A DNA stretch of 60,000 nt from Adiantum capillus-veneris (GCA_014529385.2 CM043959.1:90552529-90612528), one strand, 5' to 3'. Positions 11,201 through 23,262 are shown, counted from the first letter of the stretch. Program-made: numbers and translations. The notes: generated by a model from the letters alone, not told the origin.

Positions 11201-11500
11201 ATTTTCCTGGACTTCAGTTCCCAGAATACCAGTATCATTAGCCTTGGAAGTGTCCTTGGCATCTGAATAATATAGATTGATTTTGGACCCATTATACACA
11301 CCTAGTAGCAGTAACCCAGATAAATCTTCTAGCCTTACTGTGCCGTTGGAATTTTCCTGGTCTTCAGTTCCCAGAATACCATTATCATTAGCCTTGGAAG
11401 TCTCCTTGTCATCTGAATAATATAGATTGATTTTGGCCCCATTATACACACCTGGTAGCAGTAACCCAGATAAATCTTCCAGCCTTACTGTGCCGTTGGA
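11201..11500 (-). repeat. 150 bp tandem duplication in the integrase C-terminus of element A
   Basis: Units 11201-11350 and 11351-11500 are about 95% alike and exactly 50 codons long, so the frame is kept. Each encodes NGTVRLEDLSGLLL and INLYYSD, the end of the integrase C-terminal domain. The duplication is therefore in-frame. Confidence 0.92.
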
Positions 11501-12480
11501 AAACACCCAATCAACTTCATATGGACCCACCCACGCTATTTTCAAGTTTGGTTTCTTAGGACCCAATTTAAATTGATAGAGTCAAACCAAATCTCCTTTC
11601 TGAAATTCCCTAACTTTGATTCTTCTATCATGCCAGTGTTTCCTTCTTTGCTGAACAATTTCCTGTTCGAGCATAGCCCCATGTCTTAACTCATCCGACT
11701 ATGTTAACTCCTCCAGTCTTTGTTTAAGATTGTGATTAAAATCCAATCCATACTCTAGTGTCATCCTGAGACTGCGATAACAAATTCCATAGGCATAATA
11801 GCTTCAGTGCCATACACCATTCGAAATGGTGTTAATCCAATGGTGACCTTATAGGCTGTCCTATATGCCCAGAGAGCAGTCTGGAGCTTCAGATCCCATT
11901 GGTGTGGCTCCTTCTGCACAATCTTAGTGAGAATGGTCTTGATAGTTTTGTTATTGCTCTTTGCTTGCCAATTGCTTCAAGGATAATATGGTGTTGATTT
12001 CCGATGCTTAGCTGAGAACATTTCCATAGTATCATTTATAAAGTGTGTTCCTTGATCAGACACGATCTCCACAGGACATCCATAATGGCATATAATATTT
12101 TCAAATAACAATACAGCAATGGACTTTCGTGGTGTTGTCGGAAAGAACTTTAGCTTCCACCCATTTGGTGACATAACGAGTGGCCGTCAATATATACCTA
12201 TTCTTCCTTGGAGTAATTTTCTTGAACGGCCCCATGAAATCCAGACCCCATTTCATAAACACTCCTAGTGGCTGGACTGGAGTTAGAGGAGTTATATCTG
12301 TTACTGTGGGTATGTCCATCCTCTGGTATATATCACATGTTTTACAAAATCTTCTAACATCAGCTATTAAAGTTTTCCACCACAACCCTGCCTGCAAAAT
12401 TTTATTGTAAGTGATATCAATGGAGAAATGTCCTTCACAATCCCCATCATGTGTCTCTCAAATTACTTGCATTCTGTCTT
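11501..12480 (-). pseudogene. integrase domain of element A, inactive
   Basis: Integrase inserts the cDNA copy into the host genome. Visible pieces are FCKTCDIYQ (zinc-binding half, about 12350), [10 protein letters not shown] (first catalytic Asp, about 12240), VEIVSDQGTHFIND (second Asp, about 12060), STPYYP, and WAYRTAYK-like text near 11870, ending in the C-terminal domain near 11566 (WVGPYEVDWVF). In the stretch where family members carry the catalytic Glu (usually GQ-x-E) the reading is WQAKSNNK, so the Glu appears replaced by Lys. Several frameshifts also separate the parts. Confidence 0.8.
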
Positions 12481-12625
12481 CCATAGGTACACATCTTTGA
12501 AGAACCCCATTGACTCCTAGTCTGTAAAGTGATCCACCAATGATAGTGAACTACAGACTCTTAATAATCAGAGCCTTCTTCTGATTCTGTGTCCAATTGT
12601 CTGAGAATCCTCCCTTAGAAAGAAA

Positions 12626-13944
12626 CTAATATACATCATAAAACTCTAGATCAGTTGTTTCTTTAGCTGCTATCTGAAATAGTTCTACATCCACTGGCTC
12701 ATCTCTCAAAGATGCCTCACAGTAGTCATCCGCACTTCTGGATAGGAAATCAGCACCACATTTGGTTTTATCGGGCTTATGAAAAATGCGAAACTCAAAT
12801 TCCATTAGGAACATCATCTATCTTATCAGTCTGCCCTAAATAATGACTTTGTTGATAAAAAATAATAATGCCTGATAATCCACATAAAAATGAAATAGCT
12901 TAGCTTGCCCAGCAAATACTGTCAAAATTTAGTAGCACTAAAAACCATTCCTAAGGCTTCTCTTTTAGTAGTGGTATATCCTTGTTCAGCCTGACTAAAT
13001 CTCTGTCTAGCAAAATAGAATGGATAATCAGTCCTCTCGTCTGACTGAGCTAATATTTATCCCATCACCAATCCTGAAGCGTCTACATGTACATGAAAAA
13101 TGACATCCCGTTTTGGTTGTCAAAATACTAGCTTATCGATAATGGCATTCTTCAAACTTTGAAAGCTCTCCTCACATTCAGCTGTCCAAATGAACTTGCT
13201 GTTCTTCTTTGTGAGCTCATACAAAGGTAATGCCTGGGAAGCAAATTGATGCACAAATCTTCTATAGAAATTTATATATCCTAGGAAAGAGCTTAGTTCT
13301 GATGCATTGCAAGGCGCCTTGGCTTGTTGGACACACTGAATCTTGTCATTGGACATTTCTTTACCATTTCTTGACACTACATGTCCCAGTAGTTGAACTT
13401 TCCAGACCAAGAAAATAGATTTGAATGGGTTTAAACAGATCCGCTTTTCCTGACAACGCTGGAAAACCATTTCCAAAAAAAGTAAATGCTTATCCTCCTC
13501 CGAATATACAGTGAAGTCATCCATGAATATAGCAAGGAATCTGTGGAGAAATTCACTAAATATTTCCATCATACATCATTGGAAAGTCGCTAAAGCATTG
13601 CAAAGAGCAAATGGCATAACTAGATACATGAATGTTGTAGTCTTACTCCGATCTTCAGGAGCAATCTGTAACTGGTTATAACCGCTATAACCATCCATAA
13701 AGCTATACATCTCATAACCTGCAATTTCGTCAAGCAACATGTCCGTAAATGGTAATGGAAAGGGATCCTTGACGATTTGAGCATTCAGCTTTCGATAATC
13801 CACACAGACTCTAAGCTTTCCATTCTTCTTGAGTACCACCACAATGTGAAATAGCCAATCACTACTGGTTACTTCAGTAATGAATCCAGCCTTCAGAAGG
13901 TTATTGATTTCTTCCTTGACCTTCTTAACATAATTAGGATTCAT
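12626..13944 (-). pseudogene. reverse transcriptase and RNase H of element A
   Basis: Starts near 13944 with MNPNYVKKVKEEINNLLKAG, then GKLRVCVDYRKLN, DGYSGYNQL and FALCNALATFQ. After a stop at 13573-13575 it continues with IFMDDFTVYS (the YxDD-type active site, both Asp present) and HVVSRNGKEMSNDKI to about 13120. The RNase H end (FRIFHKPDKTKCGADFLSR) is at 12817-12626. Disruptions occur at 13573-13575 and between 13120 and 12820. This is a Ty3/gypsy polymerase that copies element RNA into DNA; the catalytic motif survives but the frame does not. Confidence 0.85.
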
Positions 13945-14499
13945 TATGTATCATTGCAACCGCACTGGTATGAAATCTGGTTTCAGTGGTATTGGATTTG
14001 ATATAGCTCTGGATCCACTCCCTTGAGATCAATATGTTCCCATGCGAACACATCTTTGTAGTGCTAAAACATGTGTCGGGCCTTCTCTTTCATTACAGGA
14101 TTCAGATGCTTGTTGACTTTGATCATTTTAGGATTTTCCTCCGAACCCAGATTCCATTCCTCTATTTCTTCATCATCTAATGAACTGCTATTCTTGTTTT
14201 CAGTAACTTCTCCAGAGTGTGCTTGTTCAGAAGCCACTGGCGTTCTGGGATCAACTAATTCTTGCGGTCTTTCAGTCAGCTGAACTGGTCGTTCCCCAGA
14301 GTTTAGTTCTATGAACTGATCTAGAAATTGCTTCTTTTGCTTTTCAACCTGATCTTTGTCTAGTAATACTGCGTTGAGATCTATTTCAGCTAGTGGAAAA
14401 ATATTCATTGCCGCCAGCATCCTCTCAATTTTCTTCACCTTATACTTCTGGCAAAGCTCTTGTGGTCCGCAGCTCCTTTCTCCAGCTTTGAGTGTTGTT

Positions 14500-14880
14500 T
14501 GTCTGAATTTGAATTCTGCTACTGGCACCTTGTATGGTTAGAGTCTGATTGGTATAGTCGTGAACAGCCTATGTTGTTCGTAACCATGGGTGCCCCAGTA
14601 GCATCCCATATGCGCCTTGCACATCCAGTACTAGGAAACTAGTCTTGAACTTTTCTTTGCCCACCCTTATCTACATACTCTCTATCATCCCAGTTGCCTG
14701 CACAACTCGATGATCCGCCATTTGAACTTTGAAAGGTGGCTCCCACGGTTTCCAAACCTTATAGTCTACCTGGATCATTGGCACTTCATCATCTCTGACA
14801 GTAGCTAGGTCAACTGCTCTGGCCTCCGCTTCAGCCTTCCTTCGCTGTCTGATGAATTTCCCTGCTTCAGGAAAAGTTTT
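14500..14880 (-). pseudogene. protease region of element A, active-site segment missing
   Basis: The downstream half of the gypsy protease is recognisable: FKVQMADHRVVQATG, KEKFKTSFLVLDVQGAYGML and TQTLTIQG-like text (14740-14530). The segment that should carry the catalytic D-S/G-G motif is absent: VPMIQV runs directly into DYKVWKPWEPPF. Fragment B still has IMDGGADVNIL in the equivalent place. The missing piece is therefore a deletion in this copy of roughly 20 codons. Confidence 0.65.
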
Positions 14881-15270
14881 CTAATATCTTCTAGTTCAAT
14901 TGTGAGTTTTTGAATTTTGTCACAAATCTTGACATGAATTTCTTCTCTCTCTTGGTTAGAGTTATTGTCAGAACTTGAAGAAACAGTGCCATTCCTCTGC
15001 TTTGGTACATATGGTGCCTCTTTCAGTGTTTCCAGTTTTGCAGCTATTTCTTATTAACATTCCCTAATTCCTCCATCAATCCTTGAACTGCAGCCAACAT
15101 GGTCTCACAAATCCCAGACCCTGACTGATCTGGTTGTTCTTTCTCAAAAGACTGGACTAGTATCTTTTGAATGACCCGAGCATCAGAATTTTTTGGCTGC
15201 TCTGGCAGCTTCTTGGCTAAATCTTCTGTGATCTTAGCCGCCAGTTCTCTCTGCTCCTGCCATTCATCAA

Positions 15271-16901
15271 CTACCTATTCTTTACCCTTTGCCTTCCACA
15301 CCTCTCTTTGCTGAGCCCATTTGCTACTTTCAAGACTAGCTGGTTTTGCCGGCTCATCTGGAATTTCCTCAATGACCACCCCTTTGCTGCAATAACTACT
15401 TGTGCAGGAACTGGCTCTGGAGCCTTCGCCTGAGTAGCCATAGTAGTAGGTGTTTCTGGACACTGAGCCGCAAAATGCCCATACTTGCCACAAGTATAGC
15501 AGTTCAAGCTTAAGTTCTGGAAATTACCACGACCCTGGCCCCGGCCAATACCCCCCTGGTATTTGCCTCGCCCAGTATCAGTACCACTGGTACTTGATTT
15601 CTCTTCTTGGGGTACACTGGTAGTCTCCACTCTGACTAGTTCAGCATTGGTAAATGCCACTACAGACAAATCTTTTTCCTTCTTGAAGTGATGAATGCAA
15701 ATGCCACACTTGTTCCATAAATGAGAATATGCTTTGCAATAGGTACACTGTGGACATTCATTGGAAACATGGTCTTTAGATTTACACTTTGAACACCAGG
15801 TTTTTATTCTTCTAATTGGTTGTGTAGTCTGGCTAATTTTAGCAATGTATCAGGCCATCTCATTAATTTTTTTGGACCAAGACCCCTTCCTGGCCTTGTC
15901 TTTGCTCTTTTAATCTGAGCTTCTTTCAGAGCTACTGGAGGTCTTACTGGGATCATATTTCTTAGTGGAAGAACTGCTACTACTGGACCTCCTCTTCTTG
16001 TGACTCCTCGCCTTCTTTGCCTGTTGTTCCAGCTTCAGGGCGCGCTAAATTATTGAATTTCTTTGTTGGTGTAGGCACCTCCTATTCCCTAAAATTTTTA
16101 CTGCGAAACCCATTTAAAACCATTCTCGCAACCTCTTTTCTGATGGTGGCTCCTGCACATGGTTAGCTCCTTGATCTTCTCACTGATAATTTTCCTTGTT
16201 TTATCTTATTCAAGTCACAGAGGATGTCTTCATCTCCACTATTGTCTAAATATTCCAGTCTGAATGCTGTGAGAAATTTGTTGTATGGTCTGAGTTAGCA
16301 AGTTGGGTAATGGTAGTACCATTTCCTTGCTGCATCCTTTAGTGTCTGAGAAAAGTATTCACCCAGTCATCTTCATCAATATTTTTTAGCTCAACATACT
16401 GTTCAAAATCTTGGATATGAACATTTGGATCATCTTTCTTCCCACCTTTGAACACTCGGAAATATATTTTTAATGAAGAGGTATAATCATGTCGATCAAC
16501 CCCTTCTTTGACTCTTCTGACCTTAGGAACCTGACTGCGTCTTGAGGACTTCTTATAACGGTCTGTATCATCATCCCAATTAGTTTCTTCATCAGTTTCA
16601 GTTTCTATCTCTTATGTGGCTTTTCTACTAGAACTATGATGACTACCCTTGCTGTCTTTGGCTCCATCATCCCTATGTGTGGTCCAAGAACTCCTGGCCT
16701 TGAGTTCTTCCCGCTCAGCCCATCTCCTTCTAGACTGACTTGAGTGGTGAGAGTCCTTGGCCTCATCAGCATGACTATGCTCCTCTTGAGCCTCAGTCTC
16801 AATCACCGGGTCCTTCTTAGGATCAGAGTCACGTCATGATCCTCAAGGACAGGCTCAACGCGGTGTGATGGTTTACGACCACAACTAGTTTTGGGCGCCA
16901 T
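15271..16901 (-). pseudogene. gag of element A with three CCHC zinc knuckles
   Basis: An ATG at 16899-16901 opens with MAPKTSCGRKPSHR. After frame disruptions, a capsid-like segment with FEQYVELKNIDEDDWVNTFS and AARKWYYHYP lies at about 16480-16310. Further on, three C-x2-C-x4-H-x4-C motifs are readable: CSKCKSKDHVSNEC and CTYCKAYSHLWNKC (about 15795-15700), then CYTCGKYGHFAAQC (about 15503-15462), which is in the open frame ending at 15271. Gag coats the element RNA; the knuckles bind nucleic acid. Most plant gypsy gags have one knuckle, so three is unusual. Stops break the frame upstream of 15670. Confidence 0.75.
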
Positions 16902-16981
16902 CAGTACAATTGCAAATTCTAACTAGGAGAAGAGTTTTCTTGTCAACGAGCAAACAGCTCTAACCACCGTGATTGCCAAAA

Positions 16982-17480
16982 TTGAATTGCAGTTGATCTC
17001 TTCAGATAGCTAATTCTAGTGTTAGAATTTAGAGCTACTGGTAAGCCGTCGGTTCAGTTGATGATACTGGAAAAGAGACTAGAGACTAGACTGAAATAGT
17101 TATCTAAACTGAAATAGTATACTGAAATGAGATATAGACTGGACAATTGGAAAAGTGTTTGTAGTTTCAGATTCATAGTTCAAGAACAACCAGTACAAGG
17201 TATAACGGATTCAAGCTCAAATGATTACAGTAGCAGTAATGATTACAAGATGAAGTTAGAGGTGAAGAGATTGTAACTCAGAAAATACTTTGGAAGGCTA
17301 AAGCCAAGAGAACTAGGAAGTAAGAAGCAAGAAGCCCGATTACAATGTAATGGGTCCTATTTATAGCCTTCTAGAAGTTACTGTAGTAATTGTCGTGGTA
17401 ATTACTAATGTGTGACTGATCCACTCCTCGGCTTTCTAGGAGACAATTCTCGCCTGTTGGGACTATCTTCGCCTTCTACA
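16982..17480 (-). repeat. 5' LTR of element A
   Basis: 499 bp, ends in GCCTTCTACA. The first two plus-strand bases read TT where the other LTR has TG, a mutated terminal dinucleotide. The internal flank (TTTTGGCAATCACGG on the minus strand) should hold the primer-binding site; I cannot assign its tRNA. Confidence 0.92.
17358..17365 (-). promoter_or_regulatory. TATA box in the 5' LTR of element A
   Basis: TATAAATA on the minus strand, within CTATAAATAGGACCC; conserved in the other LTR at about 7357. This is the likely promoter of the element's RNA. Confidence 0.6.
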
Positions 17481-17485
17481 CATGG

Positions 17486-17846
17486 TGTTGTTGGTTCTCC
17501 AATGCGATGAGCGAGTGGCGAGTAGCACTAGGATGAAGCTCACGCTCTCTCTCTTCCTCTCTCACACAGTCGACAGTAGCTTCAAACTTGATTATGAAAA
17601 TGTTCTCTTTACAAAATGACCTAGGTACCTTATATACTAAGACTACCATAGGTTAAACCTAAAATAGAGTTCAAGGGGCAAATGGATTTGTATGTACAAT
17701 CTGGAAGTTCTATTGTAGCCTAGCTTCTGCAACTAGACTAGCTACTTATTACAAATGATGTTTCTAACCATAATCCATAGTATTTCATAACTCTTAGAAA
17801 ACAAGGCTTTGTTGAGTTATATTGTGTTTTTGACCCACGGTCAACA
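17486..17846 (-). repeat. LTR of another element (family C), minus orientation
   Basis: The sequence starts TGTTG and ends CAACA, the inverted ends expected of an LTR. It is followed by a polypurine tract (17847-17858, GGAGGGGGGGAG on the minus strand), so it reads as a 3' LTR. A TATATAAGG sits at 17628-17636 (minus strand). No second copy is present in the window. Its left end abuts the CATGG target copy of element A exactly. Confidence 0.7.
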
Positions 17847-17858
17847 CTCCCCCCCTCC
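17847..17858 (-). other. polypurine tract of family C element
   Basis: GGAGGGGGGGAG on the minus strand, immediately before TGTTGACC of the LTR. Confidence 0.7.
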
Positions 17859-19854
17859 AAGTTCATGTCGTCCCTGAGATGACCTGGTTGTCAATGTCGA
17901 TGCACTCTTTGTTGTTGTTTTGATGTCTTGTGCTCCACTGCTTGTACTTTTGTTAAACCAGACAAGAACTATGATCCATGAAAATCATAATTGATGATGA
18001 ACTTTTGTCCTTCACATCCATGCCCAATCTGCAACATCTGTTGCTATCATTATAGGGTTATTGCCAGATCTAAATTTAGAAATAACCCAATCTCGATTAG
18101 CTTGACTATTATCATCATGTATAGATAAAGCTCAATCATCACTAGCTCCAACAAATCTGCCAATTCTGAGTATTTGTGATTCTTAGAAACAACTTCTACA
18201 ATTTGTAGAATTGAATGATTGGCTTTCAGATCTTGTGAGCCAATGACAACTTTGTAAGAAATTGTTAGTCTAGATCTTCAACTTCTATAGGCCAAGTTGC
18301 ACTCCAATACTAAGTCTGTATATCAGGCCAATTCTGGGAGGTAATTTGTCTTATTTGAGATTGAAAACCCATTCTAACATTCAATTTGCCTCATCAAGGA
18401 CAAGATATGTAGCCCTATGAAGGTTGATTTGTCAACGATTTGTGTCTGATCTTCTTCATTGGTGACTCCTTTGTTCCTACATCAAGGTGACCCAAGTTGC
18501 ATTTGCCACTATTAGCTTTTGTGTGATTTTTAAATCATTCCCCAAGTTAGTAACTTGCATCAAAAGGGCCTTATCCACCATCATTTCTGATAGATGACCA
18601 TGTAGGAGATATCATGGTCCATTTGTCCTCAAAGGTCATATACATGATGTACAAGGTATGTAGGTGGCTATCATGGCTTCAAATTTGAAAAAAAAAATTT
18701 GCATTTTTGGCTAGCTAGGGGCTAGACCTTTTATGTTTTTTTTGGAAACCCTTAGCTTGTACTCTCTATGCATACCCCTCTCGACAAAGTTTAGCTTGAT
18801 TTGGACTTGCATTTGGCTTCACAAGCTAACTTTTTTGTATTTCAATCTCAAGTTTGACTGATGGCCATTTTTGGCACCTTATGTTCTTGTCAGTACTATT
18901 AGTCCCTTTTGTTTGTTAGGATTCATTAAGTATATACAAGATATAAGATTTACAGTATAAAGACCTACTTCCTGTATATGGCCTTGTAGTCACATGAAAT
19001 GTCTGATAGGCAACTTTACACTTGATGGGGCTGCTTTCATTTAGTCGATTAACAACTTTCTTTGTCTTTGTAGTCCATCTCGGAGTTTTATGAACATTCT
19101 ATTATAATGAAAGACTAATCAGCGCTCTTTTCTTCCCTCTGACATTACCCATTGTGCATATGTCTTGTGAGACATACCTCATGAATTTTCATCAATTACC
19201 TCTACCTTCTTCTCTTTGTACTGGTCACGCATCTCTTTAGTCTATTCTTCATCTAGATTATGGATTTTTATCTTTTTTTCTCAAGAAAATCTCAAAAAAC
19301 AACGAAATAAAACAAAATATGAACGCAAAAAAAAGCACAATCATTTGAATAGAATTCTAAACGCTATGTACATTGTACAATCTCCATAGGGGCTTGGATT
19401 TTGTCCCCGTGCACTCCTCTTGTAACGCTATTATGAGGGCATATACTCTAAATTTTGTCAAAAATTCTTCACAATCAAGTGAAAAAATTCAATACAACTC
19501 ACAAAACATTGCCCTCTAATATTCATAATACTCGGTCTGCATTTAGAATGCCTCTCCTCCTCCTTGGCGATAGGGTATCGCCAAGGGTATGTGTTGTGCT
19601 TGGGAAATACAAAATTGTGCCTATGCAAGCCTTGTAATGTAGCCCTGTTATGCATACACAGTCACTGCATGGAAAAAATTTATGTTGTGCAAGGTGTGGG
19701 TATAAGAAATTTGCTTATTTGCATTTGCTAGCAAGGATTCCTATTCTAAGCAATGTGATGACATTTGAAGCTCATGTGCCATTTTGCTTGATTGAAGGTT
19801 GTAGAGATTTTTTGAAGGCTTAGTTATCTATTTGATGCTTCTTTGGGATCTATT
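17859..19854. other. non-coding stretch, probably internal region of element C
   Basis: AT-rich, no sustained frame and no recognisable motif on either strand. Its position inside a 3' LTR and polypurine tract suggests the 3' untranslated interior of an LTR element, but nothing else supports this. Confidence 0.4.
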
Positions 19855-21162
19855 TTAGCCTTGTGGTTGGTTGTCGTATTTGGCATTGTTCCTCAAAGTG
19901 GGTTCTTTTCTAATTGTAATGTAATCGTAGAAGGAATTGAAAGAATTCAAGCGACGGTGTGGTGACAATAGTTTTATTGGTTTTCTTTGTGAACCCATAC
20001 TTGTCCCTGCTTCGTTCTTGTTTGAAGAGAATTTCTTGGGATCCACCTTGTCTTTGTGTGTGCCTGCAGCGGTCTTTACTTCAGCCCTTCTCTTGGCTGG
20101 GGACATCATTCAGACTTTGGGAGTTGATATTTTAATCGTTTTGAAATCCACAAACTCTTGATCTTTCTGTGCTTGAATCAACTTCTTTGAAAACCAAATC
20201 TCAGTTGCGGAAGCTTGAGACTTTGTGATTTTCTTATATGTTTTTGCAGGCTTCGATTGTTTTTCTACTGGCATTGGATCTTGTGATTTTTCATCAAAGA
20301 TCTTCATTTTCTTGATCCATACCTGCTTTTGAAAAATCTAGCTCTTTGGTATCCAGATTTGTCGAACATTTGGTTCTGACTTGTAGTTCTTTTCTTTTGG
20401 CCTTCCATGGTTGTCACGGCAGGTGCTAGTGATGGTGATGACCTGAGTTTCTGGTAAGGAATTTCATAAGAATCATCACTATCGCTGCTATCCTCAGCAA
20501 GGTTGCATTCTAGCACTTTCCCTTTGTGGTTTAGCTTGTTATGGAAAGTTACTGCTCGTTTGCTCTTGGATTGTTGTTTCTGGGAGGGTTTTTCTATCCA
20601 TTGGATTAGAGCATTGGTAGCTTGTTGACATGATCGTCTTCTTCTTGGTTGGGTCTTTTCTTCATGTGTAGGAGAGAGCCACGTATGAGGATGCTTGTTG
20701 TAGTTCCATTTCCACCGAGGATTTTGGAATCCACTTTTGATGCACTTTATTTTTGTGGCGATGACATTGTTTCTTGGGTCTTTGATTTGGACAATCATAA
20801 AACTGTGCATTAGTTAAAGCTTTGTTCTTGTCACTTGTTGGGTCGTCTAGATTTTCCTTGTTTGCATCTTCTTGACGCTCCAAGTGTTATACAGAGTCAT
20901 AGAACTCGTCTTCTTCTTCATCTTTGTTTTCTTGGATCACACTCACTGCAAATTAAGGAACAACATCATAGCTATCTTCATCACAAAACTTCGTTGTTGA
21001 ATCGTCTTGAACAGCGCACACATCCAAAGTATCCGAGATGTGTTCCCATTCAAGTGTCTCTAATGATTCCTCAAGAAAGGGTTCTGGGATATAATCCTTA
21101 TGTTCAATTTCCCTTTCTAGGATGCATTCCTCTTGCTTTAAGCTTCTGCATTGCGAAACCAA
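19855..21162 (-). pseudogene. decayed low-complexity coding remnant, probably retrotransposon interior
   Basis: Several short minus-strand frames share Lys/Ser/Glu-rich text: CRSLKQEECILEREIEHKDY (21150-21090), NAQFYDCPNQRPKKQ and WKWNYNKHPHTWLSPTHEEK (20830-20680), VTFHNKLNHKGKVLECNLAE (20550-20490), and IRKEPTLRNNAKYDNQPQG (19915-19858). No enzyme motif is visible. It lies downstream of the family C LTR in the expected orientation and ends abruptly at about 21140 where plus-strand fragment D begins. It looks like an accessory or gag-adjacent region of an LTR element. Stops in every frame exclude a functional gene. Confidence 0.45.
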
Positions 21163-23023
21163 TGCTCAAGCTACTTTCATGACACTTATGGATAGTGTTC
21201 TAAAACCATATCTTGGTAAGTTTGTCATTGTTTTTCTTGATGATACTTTAATTTATAGTCCTTCAAAACAGAGAAAATACAACATCTTAGACAGGTATTT
21301 GGATTACTTAGGTAGCATAAATTATATGCTAAAGAATCAAAATGTGATTTTCTAAAAACAAAAATACATTATTTGGGATATGTCATCACTACTCAAGATA
21401 TTCAAATGGATCCTTCCAAAGTGGAAGCTATTCATCAATGGCCTCACCCTAAAAATTTGAAAGAGCTCCAAATTTTCTTGGGATTTCGAGGTGCTAATGT
21501 AGGTTTGTTAAGAACTATGCAAAAAAACGATGTCCCTATGAGGGACTACTTAAAAGTCAAATGCAAGAGGTTTCTTTGAGAAGATAATCAATAGAAAAGA
21601 TTTCATGCACTTAAGATTGCTCTAGCTATTGCACCAATTCTAGCTTTAGTAGATCTTATCAAACCTTTTGTGCTCGAAACAAATGCAAGTAACCAAGCTA
21701 TTTGAGCTATTCTCCTTCAAGATGACAGACCCATTGCTTTTGAGAACAAGAAACTTGATTTGCTTAGCAGAATTGTTCCACATATGAGCATGAACTTTAT
21801 GCAGTAGTGTATGCCTTAAAAGGGTGGCAACATTATATACAATGCACAATTGGAAATTATATTTGACCATGAACATACTAAATGGTTTATACATCAATCA
21901 GATTTGAAGGGTTGAAAGGCAAGGTGGGCTGAGATTCTTTAGGAGTATGCTGCAAAGCTACGATATCATAAGGGATGATATAGTCATATGCCCGAGATCA
22001 ACTCTCTACTCTTTACAATAATTAAGAGTGAATTTTTAGAATGTCTTTGTGGGTGAAGTGAGCATGATTGTGCTTACTCCATTGTGTAGGGTTCTGTTAA
22101 AAAGAGGGGTCTTTCTCACTCCAATGCTAGGAGTGTGTCTATTTCCTCCACAATTAGTTCTTGTCTTTCTAGTGATGAGCTCTGTCAATAGAATAATTTT
22201 TCCATCAAAGATAGGTACTTACTTCACAAAGGGAGAGTTTGTGTATGACGGACGCAGACATTTGACCCCTCCAGACTCTTTATGATTGTCATGACAGTCC
22301 AAGTGTAGGGCACCCAGGCATTAGAAAGACTTATGCACTCGTAAAACGACATTTTTATCAGCCAGGATTACATGAATCTGTTCAAGATTATGTTTTTCGT
22401 TGTCAAAAATATCAAGTTAACAAAGCAGAACGCCTGAGGCAGGAGGACTTTTGCATCCATTGGAGATTCTTGAAGGCAAATGGAAAAGTACCTCTATGGA
22501 TTCTATTGTGGGTCTTCCAACTACCGTACAAGGACATGATTTTGTATGGGTAGTTGTAGATAGGCTGACTAAACTTTGTAAATTTATTTTAACAAAATCC
22601 ACAATAAAAATGCCAGCATTGGGTAAACTTTTTGTTGATAATATTTATAGCCTATATGGATTGCCTAGTAATATTGTCAGTGATCGTCATTCTAAGTTTA
22701 ACATTCATTTTTGGAGGGTTGTTTTTAAGCTATTAGGAAGACAACCTTAGTACTTCGAATCATCCAAAAACAGATGGTCAGACTCAACAAGTTAATCAAG
22801 TGCTAGAGGATATGTTACGAGCATACGTTAGCAAAAAGCAATCTAATTGGGAGATTTACCTTCCCATTTTGGAATTTGCATACAATCGTGCTAAACATGT
22901 GTCTACAAAATTTAGCCCATATATGCTTATGTATGGTTTTCAACCTATATCACCAATCACGGTGGGATTGGCTACTGAGAATATTCAACAAGTTAAAGGT
23001 TTTATCCAAGATCATATGGATTT
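21130..23023 (+). pseudogene. fragment D: Ty3/gypsy RT-RNase H-integrase, left part
   Basis: It begins inside reverse transcriptase at NAQATFMTLMDSVLKPYLGK, then FVIVFLDDTLIYSPSK (active site intact) and YVITTQDIQMDPSKVEAIHQ. An RNase H region with stops (LALVDLIKPFVLETNASNQA, about 21640) and an integrase with zinc-binding text (HPGIRKTYALVKRHFY, CQKYQ at about 22310-22420) follow. The catalytic core (MDSIVGLPTTVQG, NIVSDRHSKF) is in the frame from 22451. In the third catalytic region the reading is TDGQTQQVNQ, so the Glu expected after QT is Gln. The 5' half of the element is missing. The frame is cut at 23023 by the CACTA element and resumes at 30855. Confidence 0.85.
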
Positions 23024-23048
23024 CACTACAAGAGGTTGTGTGCTCTTG

Positions 23049-23262
23049 TGATGCTATTAGCGACGGAAATACACTGGGTTTTTATAACCCCCGGCGTCGC
23101 TAAAACCGTCGCTAATAGCGTCGCTACGAGAGCGTCGCTATATGCGTCGCTATATAGAGACGCTCATAGCGACGGTTATAGCGACGTTTACACAGAAGTC
23201 TATAGCGACGCTCATAGCGACGCTACAGAGCCATAAATAGCGACGGTTATAGCGACGCCCGA
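23049..23262. repeat. left subterminal repeats of the CACTA element
   Basis: At least twelve copies of AGCGACG or its complement CGTCGCT in about 210 bp, in both orientations, for example TAGCGACGGTTATAGCGACG. Such arrays bind the TNPA-like protein in characterised CACTA systems; binding here is inferred. Confidence 0.85.

Larger units (their letters stand above)
6974..17480 (-). mobile_element. element A: full-length Ty3/gypsy LTR retrotransposon, mutated
   Basis: Bounded by two LTRs (6974-7475 and 16982-17480) and by CATGG direct repeats at 6969-6973 and 17481-17485. On the minus strand the order is 5' LTR, gag, protease remnant, reverse transcriptase, RNase H, integrase, a long extra coding region, polypurine tract and 3' LTR. 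Protease before RT and integrase after RNase H is the Ty3/gypsy order. The LTRs differ at roughly 30-40 of 500 positions by eye, so the insertion is not recent. Many stops and frameshifts make it non-autonomous now. It interrupts the gene remnant to its left. A shorter relative (fragment B) lies at 31662-34870. Confidence 0.92.

Noticed and set aside
19455-19655. Short frames on both strands (60-65 residues)
   Set aside because: No motif, isolated in AT-rich element interior.
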